Assembly (NCBI RefSeq): GCF_000425405.1
Contig: NZ_AUDJ01000002.1
Coordinates: 248,001-312,000 of the forward strand
Length of the DNA stretch: 64,000 nucleotides
Direction of reading: 5' to 3'
From: Ferrimonas kyonanensis DSM 18153
GTDB lineage: Bacteria; Pseudomonadota; Gammaproteobacteria; Enterobacterales; Shewanellaceae
The translations under genes and the position numbers were made by a program. Under the pieces are notes generated by a model that saw only the letters and a list, made by a program, of their open reading frames with translations, searched no databases and was not told the DNA's origin. Of the stretch, positions 53,732 through 64,000 are shown piece after piece. The stretch's first letter is position 1. Each line of letters opens with the position of its first letter.

Positions 53732-56700
53732 ATGCGACTCAAGCAGATAAAACTGGCGGGTTTTAAGTCATTTGCCGATCCCACCAGAGTCCCTTTCCCG
53801 TCTCAGATGACCGCCATTGTCGGTCCCAACGGCTGTGGCAAGTCCAATGTCATTGACGCCGTTCGCTGGGTACTGGGGGAGAGCAGCGCTAAAAATCTGC
53901 GTGGCGATGCCATGACCGACGTGATTTTTAATGGCTCCGGATCCCGACCTGCCAGTTCGCTGGCCAGTGTTGAGCTGGTGTTTGACAACGAGCAGGGGCG
54001 CCTGGGAGGCCAGTTTGCCATCTTTAAAGAGGTGGCCATCAAGCGTCAGGTCAATCGTGATGCTCAATCCAGCTATTTTCTTAACGGCAACAAATGTCGC
54101 CGCCGTGATATTACCGACATCTTCATGGGCACCGGCCTGGGGCCACGTAGCTATGCCATCATCGAACAGGGGATGATCTCCCGCTTGATTGAGTCGCGGC
54201 CACAGGAGCTGCGGGTGTTCATCGAAGAGGCGGCGGGGATCTCCAAGTACAAGGAGCGGCGGCGGGAGACGGAAAACCGCATCAAGCATACCCGGGAAAA
54301 CCTGGAGCGACTGGCAGACGTGCGCATCGAGCTGGGCCAGCAACTGGAACGGCTGCAGCGCCAGGCCGATGCCGCCCGTCGTTACCGCAATCACAAAGCC
54401 AACGAGCACACCCTGCAGAATCAGTTGCTGGCGCTGCGCTGGCGCGATGTCAGTGATCGCATGACGGTGCTGGAAACCCAGTTGGCACAGAAGCAGACCG
54501 AACATCGTCAGTGTCAGGAGACGCAGCAGGGCGACCTGAGCGCGTTGATGACGTTGGAGCAGTCTCAGAGTGATCTCAAGGCCAAACTGGAGCAACAGCA
54601 GCAGGGACTGTATCGCATCAGCAGTGATGTCACCCGGCTGGAGCAACAGATCCTTCACGGTAAGCAGCGGCATCAGCAGTTGCAGCAAGAGCGCGAACGC
54701 ACCGCCGAACAACTGGCGGGGGATGCCCAGCAGCGCGCTCGACTGAGCGCAGAACGCGATGATCTGGACCAGCAAACCGAAGGGTTGGAGCCGGAGCTGG
54801 AGATGGCCAGCGAAGCGCTGCAGTCGCTGCAGCAGCAGCTGGAGAGTTGTCAGGAACAGGCGCTGGTTCAGCAGCAACAGCAACAACTGCAGCAGCAGAA
54901 GGTCTCGGAGCTGACTCGGCAACACGACGTTATCGGCGAGCGTCGTCTGGCGCTGGGCCGTGAGCAGACCCAGCTACAGCAACAGCAGGCACGGATTCAG
55001 GCTCGCATGCCCGCCTCAGACGGAGAGCTGCAGAGTCAGCTGCAGCAGGCGCTGGAACGACAAGAGCAACTGACGTCGGAGCAGGCTCAGGCAGAAGAAG
55101 ATAAACGCCAGCGTCAGCAATGGCTGGCCGAGTGCGAGCAGAGCGTGGTGCAAGGCCGACAACAGCTGCTGTCTTCGCAGCAGCAACTGGGCGAACGCCA
55201 GGCCCGCCGTCATGGTATCGAGACCTTGCTGACTGGCCTCAAACAGTCGTTACCGGTGCCCTATGATGGGCTGCCACGGCTGTGGCAGCAGCTGGAGATA
55301 GACAGCCAGTGGCAGGGAGCGCTGGAGTTGGTGTTGTCGTCGCTGCTGCAGGCGGTGGTGGCCGAAGACGGCAGCGACCTGACCGGTATTCCTGCTGCGG
55401 TGACCGCGCTGCAGCCCAGTGAATCCATGGCCGCGGTGGCGCCAGACAGCCTACTGGCCAAGGTGGTGTCGCCACTGAATCTGTCTCCTTGGCTGGCCAG
55501 GGTTCATTGTGCCGGTTCTGTGGCCGAGGCCAGGCAGCGCCTGACTCAGCTGGACAGTGACCACAGTGTGGTGACGCCAGATGGCCTTTGGATGGGGCAT
55601 GGCTTTTGTCGCCGCGCCGGAGACAGCCAACCGTCGGTGTTGAACCTGGCGGAGGAGCTGCAGGCGCTGACCGAGTTGGTGTCTGAAGCGGAGCAACAGC
55701 AACAGCGCCAGCAGCGGCTGTTGACCGACGCCGAGCAGCAGCACAGCCAGGCTAAGCAACAATTGGCTGACGCCGAGCTGCAGTGGCGACAGGGCCAGAG
55801 TGACCTGGTGCAGGCGCAGATGCGTCAGCAGCAATTGCAGCACCAATGCGAGCATCAGCAGCAACAACGCCAACAGGCCCAAGAGCAGCTGATGGAGCTG
55901 CAGGAAACCGCTGAAACCCTGGTGGAGCAAGGCCTGGAGCTGGAGCAGCAGCAAGCGCTGGTGGCGGAGCAGTTGCAGGAGCAGCGGGCGCAATCGGAAC
56001 GTGACGGAGATCGTTGCAGCCGCGCCTCTGCCGAAGTCAGCCAGTTGCGTCAGCAGTTGCAGCAGCGCCAGCAACAGTTGCAGACGATGACGCTGGAGCA
56101 GCAGACGTTAATGACCCGTCGCCAGGGCATCGAGGCGCAGCTGGCTCAGCAGCAGGAGAATGCCGGCATCTGGCAGAGTCGCCTGGAAGAGGCCGAGGAG
56201 GCTCAGCAGGCGTTGCTGGAGCCCTTGGGTGAATGGCAGATGGCGTTGGAACTGGGGCTGGAGCAGCGTCACCAACAGGAACAGCAGATCGCCGCGGTCA
56301 ATGAACAACTGGCAGAGGTCGAGCAACGTCTTGCCCGCATCAATGACGCCAACCGTGGCCAGATTGAACGGCTGACGGCGCTGGCGGACACCATTACCGA
56401 GCTGAAGATGGAGCACGAAGGCCTGCGGGTTCAGGCTCAGGGCCAATTGGATCTGTTGGCTGAAGCCGAGGTGTCCCTGCAGCAGGTACTGCAGCAACTG
56501 CCGGCGGATACGGCGGTGGAGCAGTGCCAGCAGGAGCTGGCCCGAGTGCGGGAACGAATCAAGCGACTGGGCGCCATCAACCTGGCGGCCATCGAAGAGT
56601 TTGAGCAACAGTCACAGCGAAAAACCTACCTGGATGAACAGGATAAGGATCTAACCGAGGCGCTGGAGACGTTAGAGACGGCGATCCGCAAGATCGATCG

Positions 56701-57181
56701 TGAGACCCGTCAGCGCTTTAAGGCCACTTTTGATGAGGTCAATGGCGGCTTGGGCGAGTTATTTCCCAAGGTGTTTGGTGGCGGCAGTGCCTATCTGGCA
56801 CTGACCGACGATGACCTGTTGGAGACCGGGGTGACCATCATGGCTCGGCCGCCAGGAAAGAAAAATGCCACGATTCACCTGTTGTCCGGTGGTGAAAAGG
56901 CGCTGACCGCTTTATCATTGGTGTTTGCGATTTTCCGTCTGAATCCGGCGCCGTTCTGTATGCTGGATGAAGTCGATGCACCACTGGACGACGCCAACGT
57001 CGGCCGTTTCTGTCGTTTGGTAAAAGAGATGTCGGAGACGGTGCAATTTATTTATATTAGTCACAACAAAGTCAGTATGGAGATGGCTGACCAGCTGACC
57101 GGGGTAACCATGCATGAGCCAGGCGCGTCACGCATCGTTGCCGTTAACGTAGAAGAAGCCGCTGCAATGGCTCAATTGTAA
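53732..57181 (+). CDS. smc: Chromosome segregation ATPase SMC
   Basis: A 1149-residue condensin subunit that compacts and segregates the chromosome with ScpA/ScpB. Walker A GPNGCGKSN is at 31-39 and the ABC signature LLSGGEKALTAL at about 1049-1060. Walker B FCMLDEVDAPLDD is at about 1074-1086. A hinge domain occupies roughly 505-640 between two long coiled coils. The arms are exceptionally Gln-rich (QQQQQLQQQK-type runs), encoded by CAG/CAA tracts. Use of SMC rather than MukB fits the Shewanella-like group. zipA and ligA follow on the same strand, a known synteny. Confidence 0.97.
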   Translation: MRLKQIKLAGFKSFADPTRVPFPSQMTAIVGPNGCGKSNVIDAVRWVLGESSAKNLRGDAMTDVIFNGSGSRPASSLASVELVFDNEQGRLGGQFAIFKEVAIKRQVNRDAQSSYFLNGNKCRRRDITDIFMGTGLGPRSYAIIEQGMISRLIESRPQELRVFIEEAAGISKYKERRRETENRIKHTRENLERLADVRIELGQQLERLQRQADAARRYRNHKANEHTLQNQLLALRWRDVSDRMTVLETQLAQKQTEHRQCQETQQGDLSALMTLEQSQSDLKAKLEQQQQGLYRISSDVTRLEQQILHGKQRHQQLQQERERTAEQLAGDAQQRARLSAERDDLDQQTEGLEPELEMASEALQSLQQQLESCQEQALVQQQQQQLQQQKVSELTRQHDVIGERRLALGREQTQLQQQQARIQARMPASDGELQSQLQQALERQEQLTSEQAQAEEDKRQRQQWLAECEQSVVQGRQQLLSSQQQLGERQARRHGIETLLTGLKQSLPVPYDGLPRLWQQLEIDSQWQGALELVLSSLLQAVVAEDGSDLTGIPAAVTALQPSESMAAVAPDSLLAKVVSPLNLSPWLARVHCAGSVAEARQRLTQLDSDHSVVTPDGLWMGHGFCRRAGDSQPSVLNLAEELQALTELVSEAEQQQQRQQRLLTDAEQQHSQAKQQLADAELQWRQGQSDLVQAQMRQQQLQHQCEHQQQQRQQAQEQLMELQETAETLVEQGLELEQQQALVAEQLQEQRAQSERDGDRCSRASAEVSQLRQQLQQRQQQLQTMTLEQQTLMTRRQGIEAQLAQQQENAGIWQSRLEEAEEAQQALLEPLGEWQMALELGLEQRHQQEQQIAAVNEQLAEVEQRLARINDANRGQIERLTALADTITELKMEHEGLRVQAQGQLDLLAEAEVSLQQVLQQLPADTAVEQCQQELARVRERIKRLGAINLAAIEEFEQQSQRKTYLDEQDKDLTEALETLETAIRKIDRETRQRFKATFDEVNGGLGELFPKVFGGGSAYLALTDDDLLETGVTIMARPPGKKNATIHLLSGGEKALTALSLVFAIFRLNPAPFCMLDEVDAPLDDANVGRFCRLVKEMSETVQFIYISHNKVSMEMADQLTGVTMHEPGASRIVAVNVEEAAAMAQL

Positions 57182-57204
57182 TAACAACAAGGTTTAGCAT
57201 CAGT

Positions 57205-58170
57205 ATGGATGATTTTCGGATTATTTTAATTGTCGTTGGATTGCTGTCGATTGTCGGCTTGCTGGCCCATGGTCTGTGGTCGATTCGAAGGCAACAGCCA
57301 CGCAAGATGAAGGCTCGTCCAATGTCCTCCATAGACGCCGAGCGCAGTGTCGATGCCCAGGGGTTTGATGCCGATGGCGTTGGCCGGGTGCGCACCATCA
57401 GCACTCACGAAGGCCCGGCCGAGCCAACGGTGAAACCGCAGGAGCGGGAACCGACCCTGTCCATGGAGCCGGTGGTCAATACCTGTGCCGACCGGGTGGA
57501 ACCGGATCTGTTTGCCGATCAGGAGTTGCAACAACCTGAGCCGGAGCCGGAAGCCCCCAAGGCGACACGCAAGCCAGTGACCAAGGCGGAGCCTCAGGGT
57601 GAGCAGATAGAGCTGGGACTGGCCGCGGAGTCGCCCGATGCGGATGCGAAGGAGGCCGTGGCTGAGTCCGATGAGATGGCGCCGCTGCTCAGTGCCGAAG
57701 AGCTGAAACAGCCGGAGCCCGAGCCGGAGCCTGTTGCCGTGGCACACGCTCCGGAAGATGTGTTGGTGATGCATGTGGTTGCCGCCGAAGGCGAGCTGCT
57801 TCAGGGCGCCGAATTGCTGCATAATTTCCTGACTCTGGGGATGAAGTTTGGCGAAATGAACATCTTCCATCGCCACCAGGACAGCGCCGGGCGTGGCCCG
57901 GTGATGTACTCCCTGGCCAACATGGTCAATCCGGGCACCTTTGAACCCGACACCATGGAGCAGTTTGAGACCGAAGGGGTGTCGCTGTTTATGACCCTGC
58001 CAAATCAATGTGACGAGACCGTCGGATTCTCGATGATGCTGGGCGCCGCCCAAGCGTTGGCAGACATGCACAATGGCCAGGTACTGAACGACTCCCACCA
58101 ACCCTGGGACGAGCTGAGCAAAGATCGATACATGGATCGGATTCAGAAGTTCGACAGCCAGCCGGCCTGA
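57205..58170 (+). CDS. zipA: Cell division protein ZipA
   Basis: A 321-residue inner-membrane anchor for FtsZ at the septum. An N-out hydrophobic helix (about 4-22) is followed by a basic patch and a long Pro/Glu-rich linker with repeated PEPE elements. The C-terminal FtsZ-binding domain (about 190-315) contains EDVLVMHVVAAEGELLQGAELL, GMKFGEMNIFHRH and NMVNPGTFEPD. It starts 23 nt after smc. A small inverted repeat lies between it and ligA. Confidence 0.96.
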   Translation: MDDFRIILIVVGLLSIVGLLAHGLWSIRRQQPRKMKARPMSSIDAERSVDAQGFDADGVGRVRTISTHEGPAEPTVKPQEREPTLSMEPVVNTCADRVEPDLFADQELQQPEPEPEAPKATRKPVTKAEPQGEQIELGLAAESPDADAKEAVAESDEMAPLLSAEELKQPEPEPEPVAVAHAPEDVLVMHVVAAEGELLQGAELLHNFLTLGMKFGEMNIFHRHQDSAGRGPVMYSLANMVNPGTFEPDTMEQFETEGVSLFMTLPNQCDETVGFSMMLGAAQALADMHNGQVLNDSHQPWDELSKDRYMDRIQKFDSQPA

Positions 58171-58223
58171 CCCCGCTTTTTTACTGGTGCGGCCCCTGGC
58201 CGCGTCACCGCCAATTCAGATAA

Positions 58224-58242
58224 AGGCCGCGTCATGCGGCCT
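58224..58242 (+). terminator. Small stem-loop between zipA and ligA
   Basis: aggccgc-gtcat-gcggcct just before the ligA start codon, without a T-run. It is more likely an mRNA hairpin than a full terminator. Confidence 0.3.
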
Positions 58243-58244
58243 GA

Positions 58245-60275
<2,031 letters not shown>

Positions 60276-60296
60276 TGTCTGACCTTGAATCGATAC

Positions 60297-60323
60297 AAAA
60301 GCCCGCTACTGCGGGTTTTTTTA
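60297..60323 (+). terminator. Terminator after ligA
   Basis: aaaagcccgc-tact-gcgggttttttt, a short GC stem with a seven-T tail about 20 nt after the stop codon. Confidence 0.88.
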
Positions 60324-60560
60324 TGCCATAAGACTCGTTGCACTGGCGCACCGCGCCGGTGAGGCCCAGTGGCACTGCTGCTGGATTTGAACCAGGCGAA
60401 ACAAGTCACCGTCGACGTTCGGCGACCCATGGTCAGTGCCGAGCTCGTGGGGGCAAAGATGTGAAATTTCTGTTAATGGTTGCCGGGCTAAGATAATGTA
60501 GAAGCAGCCCGAATAGGGAGCGGGCGGAATGGATTAAAAAGAGAAGGAAAAGAATAGCCT

Positions 60561-60983
60561 ATGAAAACCATCGAACAGTGGTTTGCGGAGTATGGTGAAA
60601 GCCACCGCAATCCGACCAACAAAACGATTCATTGGATCTGTGTGCCGTTAATCACTTTCAGCGTGCTTGGGGCGTTGTGGGCGCTGTCGCCGCTGCTGAC
60701 TTGGGCGCTGGTGGCCGTCGCGCTGGTGTTCTATCTCAACCTGTCTCGCAATATTGCAATAGCTATGGCCTTAGTGACTGGGTTTATGTTATTAATTATC
60801 AGTAACTTGAATAACCTGTTTATGATCTGTGCGGTGATCTTTGTGCTGGCATGGATAGGGCAGTTTTACGGGCACCATGTGGAAGGCAAGAAACCCAGCT
60901 TCTTTAAGGATGTGCAGTTTCTGCTGATTGGGCCCATCTGGTTGCTGGGTTTCGTGTTCAGAAAACGCGGCTGGCACTATTAG
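60561..60983 (+). CDS. Mpo1-like (DUF962) membrane protein
   Basis: A 140-residue protein with about four hydrophobic segments. The DUF962/Mpo1 histidine motifs are present: ESHRNPTNKTIHWICVP near the start and FYGHHVEGKKPSFFKDVQ in the second half, ending LLGFVFRKRGWHY. The yeast homologue is an iron-dependent 2-hydroxy-fatty-acid dioxygenase; whether the bacterial protein does the same is not established. AAGGAAAAG precedes the ATG. The HD-GYP gene follows 38 nt later. Confidence 0.85.
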   Translation: MKTIEQWFAEYGESHRNPTNKTIHWICVPLITFSVLGALWALSPLLTWALVAVALVFYLNLSRNIAIAMALVTGFMLLIISNLNNLFMICAVIFVLAWIGQFYGHHVEGKKPSFFKDVQFLLIGPIWLLGFVFRKRGWHY

Positions 60984-61021
60984 TCCTCCCCAGTTGTCGG
61001 GAGTGAAGGTGCGGAGTAGGT

Positions 61022-62254
61022 ATGGCAGTAAAGGAGATACGGGTACCCATAGGGCAATTGGCGGTGGGACAGTCGGTGCGTTTGCCGCTGGCCTGGAAAG
61101 AGCACCCGTTTCTGTTTAGCAAGTTTACCATCAAGGATCCGCAGCAGATTGCCCTGATCGCCAACCTGGGCCTGGAGTACGTGTTTGTCCAGAGTCGCAG
61201 TGGCACCGAGGCCAGCGTCCTGGCGACACCCTTGTCCAAAACTCAGGCGCAAAAAGTGCCGCCGCCGCCGAAGCCCACCGAGGCGCAGTTGCAGCAACAG
61301 CGCCAGCGTCAGGCCAGCATCGAGTATCACCGCCAGATCCGTAAGGTAGAACAGGCCTATGTGAAAGCCTTGGATCTGCTTCGCAGTGCCTATGCGCACC
61401 TGAACTCCTCGCCAGATCGCGCCTTTGCCGAGGCCAGCTCGGCGGTAGAGCTGCTGCTGGAACAACTGGACACCCATGGCCAGGAGCCGGTGCTGCAACT
61501 GCTGGCCGCCAATCAGGGCAACGGCGGGCTGCAATTCCATGCCATCAACGTCTGTATTCTGTCCATGGTACTGGCCCGGGCGGCGGGCATCGACACCGCC
61601 GAGATTCGGTTGCTGGCCCTGGCGGCGCTGTTTCATGATGTGGGCAAGCGGCGGGTACCAGACAGCATTCTCAACAAGCGCCTGGCGCTGACCAAGGCGG
61701 AGCAGAGCTTCGTGGATGCCCACCCCAAGTTGGCCTTAGAGATGCTTAAGGGGGCGGCGCTGGGTCACCGCCGCATTCGGGAGATGGTGGCCAATCACCA
61801 TGAGATGCTCGATGGCAGTGGTTATCCCCAAGGGCTCAAGGGCGACCAGATCTGCCCGCTGACGCAGATGCTGATCATCGCCAACGAATACGATGCCCTG
61901 GTTAACGGCAGTCACAAACAGTTGTTACCGAACCAGGCGCTGGCCTTCTTATTTAAATTCAAAAAAGATAAACTCAACCCCGATTACCTGCAGCTGCTGG
62001 TGAAAACTCTGGGGATCTATCCGCCAGGAACCCTGGTGCGCCTCAGCGACGGCACATTGGCAAAGATCATGGGCACCGACACCGGTGGCGCGCTGAGTTA
62101 CCGGGTGATGCTGTTTGACCAGACAGTACCGAGGCGGGAGGCGCCGGTGGTGACCTTAGAAGCACTGAAGTTGCAGGTTGAAGAAGCGGTAAAACCGCAG
62201 GATCTGGAGACGTCGGTTCTCGACTATCTGGGCATCAGTTCATTGACAGGATAG
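61022..62254 (+). CDS. HD-GYP c-di-GMP phosphodiesterase with DUF3391 N-terminus
   Basis: A 410-residue cytoplasmic protein. The N-terminal DUF3391 (about 5-90) is followed by a charged linker (PPPPKPTEAQ and a Gln/Arg run). The HD-GYP domain has its metal and signature residues: H173 (QFHAINVC), HDVGK at 205-209, ANHHEMLDGSGYPQGLKG with GYP at 267-269, and the DxxVN element in NEYDALVNGS. It should degrade c-di-GMP, opposing diguanylate cyclases such as the REC-REC-GGDEF protein. An SDR gene follows 7 nt downstream. Confidence 0.94.
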   Translation: MAVKEIRVPIGQLAVGQSVRLPLAWKEHPFLFSKFTIKDPQQIALIANLGLEYVFVQSRSGTEASVLATPLSKTQAQKVPPPPKPTEAQLQQQRQRQASIEYHRQIRKVEQAYVKALDLLRSAYAHLNSSPDRAFAEASSAVELLLEQLDTHGQEPVLQLLAANQGNGGLQFHAINVCILSMVLARAAGIDTAEIRLLALAALFHDVGKRRVPDSILNKRLALTKAEQSFVDAHPKLALEMLKGAALGHRRIREMVANHHEMLDGSGYPQGLKGDQICPLTQMLIIANEYDALVNGSHKQLLPNQALAFLFKFKKDKLNPDYLQLLVKTLGIYPPGTLVRLSDGTLAKIMGTDTGGALSYRVMLFDQTVPRREAPVVTLEALKLQVEEAVKPQDLETSVLDYLGISSLTG

Positions 62255-62261
62255 ACACAGC

Positions 62262-63077
62262 TTGAACAAACAATCCATTTTTGTCGCCGGTGGCGGTTGG
62301 TTGGGGGCGCCTTTGGCGGCCCATTTGGTTGCGCGTGGCCATCGCGTGGTGGCAACGGCCCGTCGGCCCGAGGCGTTACACGAGTTGACCGCACAGGGCG
62401 CCATTGCCCAGCCGTTGGAGCTGGACGGCGGTGAGGTAAGCGCCGAGTTGTTGTCCGGTATCGAGGTGCTGGTGGTGTGCGTACCGCCGGGCCGGGGCGA
62501 GCAGTCAATGCCATTCTGGCAGCGGCTTCAGCCGCTTCTGATTGCGGCTCGAGCGGCCGGAGTTCAACAGGCACTCTTTACCAGTGCCACCAGTGTCTAT
62601 GGCGGCCAGGTTGGTTGGGTGGATGAAGGCAGTGATACCGATGATTCCAACCGGTCCCTGATCATGCTGGATGCCGAGCGTCTGTTCCGGCAACAGTTTG
62701 ACGGCCAGGCGACCGTGCTGCGCCTCAGCGGGCTGGTGGGCGGTGCCCGCCACCCCGGCCGCTTCCTGGCGGGCAAGCAGCAGCTTGCCGGCGGCCTGGA
62801 GCCGGTGAACCTGGTGCACCGCCATGATGTGATAGCCGCCATCTACGCGGTGATCGATCAACGAGCCTGGGGACGGACTTACAACCTGGCCAGTCCCCAT
62901 CACCCCAGCCGCGCCGACTATTACCGCTTTTGTGCCCGGGCTTTAGGGCTGCAACAACCGCAGTTTGTGATGAGTCAGGACTCTCCGCGCTGGTGCAATG
63001 GCAACCGAATCTGCCGTGAGCTGAACTGGCAGTATCGCTACGACGACCTCTATCAACTGCCGGAACTGATGCGATAG
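62262..63077 (+). CDS. SDR-family NAD(P)-dependent epimerase-like protein (YeeZ type)
   Basis: A 271-residue Rossmann protein with nucleotide motif FVAGGGWLGAPLAAHL, TSATSVYGG in the usual Ser-Thr-x-Tyr position (the Lys of YxxxK is not obvious), and RLSGLVGGARHPGRFLAG. This matches YeeZ-like atypical SDRs of unknown substrate. The start is a TTG at 62262, 7 nt after the HD-GYP stop; no better start is seen. Its 3' end overlaps the convergent regulator gene by 25 bp. Confidence 0.83.
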   Translation: MNKQSIFVAGGGWLGAPLAAHLVARGHRVVATARRPEALHELTAQGAIAQPLELDGGEVSAELLSGIEVLVVCVPPGRGEQSMPFWQRLQPLLIAARAAGVQQALFTSATSVYGGQVGWVDEGSDTDDSNRSLIMLDAERLFRQQFDGQATVLRLSGLVGGARHPGRFLAGKQQLAGGLEPVNLVHRHDVIAAIYAVIDQRAWGRTYNLASPHHPSRADYYRFCARALGLQQPQFVMSQDSPRWCNGNRICRELNWQYRYDDLYQLPELMR

Positions 63078-63673
63078 CAGCAACGGGGCTGGTGCTCGAG
63101 AATATGCTGGGTTCGAATGACCCGGGCCGGTGCCAGCAGCGCTTGGAACAGTTCCAGCTCCATTTGGCACACCCCCTGGCAGGCCTTGGCGGCGCTACAG
63201 ATGGGGCAGTGGTCTTCGATGAGCAACCATTGATCGCCGTCCGGCTCGATGCGGGCCATGTAGCCCTCTTCACAGCGCAGGCGCGCCAGCTGCTCCAGTC
63301 GCTGCGGCAGCGCTTCGTCCATACTCAGTTTCTGGCGGTAGAGTTCCAGTTGCTGATCGTTACGATGGCGCAACAACTCGGTCATGGCTGCCTCACCTTG
63401 CAGCGCGATCAGGCCGGTAATCAGTTGAATTGCCATGTCATTATGCCGATCTCCGAAACTTTGATGGCCTTTTTCGGTCAAATGCCAGTGTCGAGTAGGA
63501 CGACCTTTGCCCTGCTGCTTATCGAAATGGCTGATCAGCGCTTGTCGTTCCAGCTTGTCCAGATGCTGGCGGACTCCCATGGTGGTCATCGACACCGCTT
63601 TGGCCAGAGGTGCGATGGCACTGGGTCCCAGGCGTTTGAGCAGTGATAGCAGTTGCTGTTGAGATGAGGACAT
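63053..63673 (-). CDS. SufR-like winged-helix regulator with Cys cluster
   Basis: A 206-residue regulator. The N-terminal winged helix (SAIAPLAKAVSMTTMGVRQHLDKLE, then GRPTRHWHLTEKG) is followed by a helical domain and a Cys-rich C-terminus: C134, HCPIC (156/159), C165, C169 and CC at 198-199. The arrangement resembles SufR-type iron-sulfur-sensing repressors. Whether it binds a cluster and controls suf/isc genes is inference, since none are in the window. It is divergent from the SIMPL gene and may control it. Confidence 0.82.
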   Translation of the reverse strand: MSSSQQQLLSLLKRLGPSAIAPLAKAVSMTTMGVRQHLDKLERQALISHFDKQQGKGRPTRHWHLTEKGHQSFGDRHNDMAIQLITGLIALQGEAAMTELLRHRNDQQLELYRQKLSMDEALPQRLEQLARLRCEEGYMARIEPDGDQWLLIEDHCPICSAAKACQGVCQMELELFQALLAPARVIRTQHILEHQPRCCYRISSGS

Positions 63674-63754
63674 GGCGGACTCCCTGACGGTGAAGTCTTA
63701 TGGTACTCGTTGCCGTTAAATAGTTAAATGATTGCTTTATAAAAGGAGAGCACG

Positions 63755-64000
63755 ATGAAACCATGGTTTTGGCTGCTGTTGGCCCTGCCGTTGACGGCGG
63801 TGGCCGGGGAACGCTGGGTCGAGGTCACGGGCAGCGCCCAGGCATCGGTCCAGGTAGACAAGGTGCATCTGCAATCGAGAGTGGAGGAGGTGGCCAGTGA
63901 TCCGGTCGAGGCCAAGCGCCTGGTGGATGAGAAAGTGGCCGCGCTGCTGACCTTGTTCCGTAACGAGAACATCACCAAGGAGCAGGTGGACGCCGGCTCA
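63755..64000 (+). CDS. SIMPL-domain (DUF541) periplasmic protein, 5' part
   Basis: The first 82 codons are in the window; the gene continues past the right edge. AAGGAGAG precedes the ATG. A Sec signal (MKPWFWLLLALPLTAVAG) is followed by RWVEVTGSAQASVQVDKVHL, the first strands of a SIMPL domain. E. coli YggE is the best-known member, linked to oxidative stress. The role is unknown. Confidence 0.8.
   Translation, partial: MKPWFWLLLALPLTAVAGERWVEVTGSAQASVQVDKVHLQSRVEEVASDPVEAKRLVDEKVAALLTLFRNENITKEQVDAGS

Noticed and set aside
53768-54925. 385-codon minus-strand frame opposite smc
   Set aside because: It is a Leu-rich mirror of the Gln-rich smc coding strand (CAG/CTG), with no start signal or family features.

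Overview
The window reads as ordinary chromosome of a marine gammaproteobacterium in the Alteromonadales / Shewanella-Ferrimonas neighbourhood. Several gene orders point there: smc-zipA-ligA with a divergent cysZ, a cysK / ptsH-ptsI-crr block, dapE followed by an M15 peptidase, and many periplasmic or outer-membrane redox, phosphatase and sulfo-transfer proteins. Ferrimonas is my best guess, by inference only. GC is high except in a few AT-rich stretches (about 3.4-3.76 kb and 35.7-37.2 kb). I see no rRNA, tRNA, CRISPR array, intact insertion sequence or prophage.

Layout. 0-2 kb, minus strand: partial M15 peptidase, dapE and a YffB/ArsC-like protein in overlapping order. 2-9 kb: two unknown proteins, ApbE flavin transferase followed by a diheme lipoprotein, a LysR regulator and an unknown 469-residue protein. 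9-14.5 kb, minus: iron-type alcohol dehydrogenase, then a His-rich periplasmic protein downstream of two tandem alkaline phosphatases (one soluble, one lipoprotein). 14.6-20.1 kb, minus: crr, a divergent ptsI, ptsH, a chemoreceptor and cysK. 20.3-31.6 kb, plus: RDD protein with a REC-REC-GGDEF diguanylate cyclase, a small Crp-type regulator, ElaA, a DMT exporter, a two-domain lipoprotein, a Nudix enzyme, a phosphatase-like protein, a BCCT transporter, an unknown membrane protein and an MshA-like pilin. 31.8-36.7 kb: an arylsulfate sulfotransferase operon (assT, outer-membrane barrel, dsbL, dsbI) divergent from a TetR regulator. 37.2-48.4 kb: large FG-GAP lipoprotein, degenerate M19 dipeptidase homologue, thioesterase, EmrD-like exporter coupled to a degenerate serine recombinase-like protein, porin, MarR, nfsB/HxlR divergent pair and a secreted protein. 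48.5-53.6 kb: DUF5916-type outer-membrane protein, old yellow enzyme, isochorismatase-like hydrolase, cysZ. 53.7-64 kb: smc, zipA, ligA, an Mpo1-like protein, HD-GYP, an SDR protein, a SufR-like regulator and a partial SIMPL protein.

How genes may work together. The ApbE/diheme-lipoprotein pair looks like an extracytoplasmic electron-transfer module, because the lipoprotein carries two CxxCH motifs and a sequence resembling an ApbE flavinylation site. In the sulfotransferase operon DsbL/DsbI would oxidise the AssT cysteine pair, and the extra beta-barrel is a candidate substrate channel. The degenerate recombinase is translationally coupled to a drug exporter and has four iterated ATGGGTTCATTAA-like repeats at and before its start codon, so it may have become a regulator. 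These three loci are the best candidates for undescribed biology. All similarity statements rest on motif recognition by eye; no database search was run.
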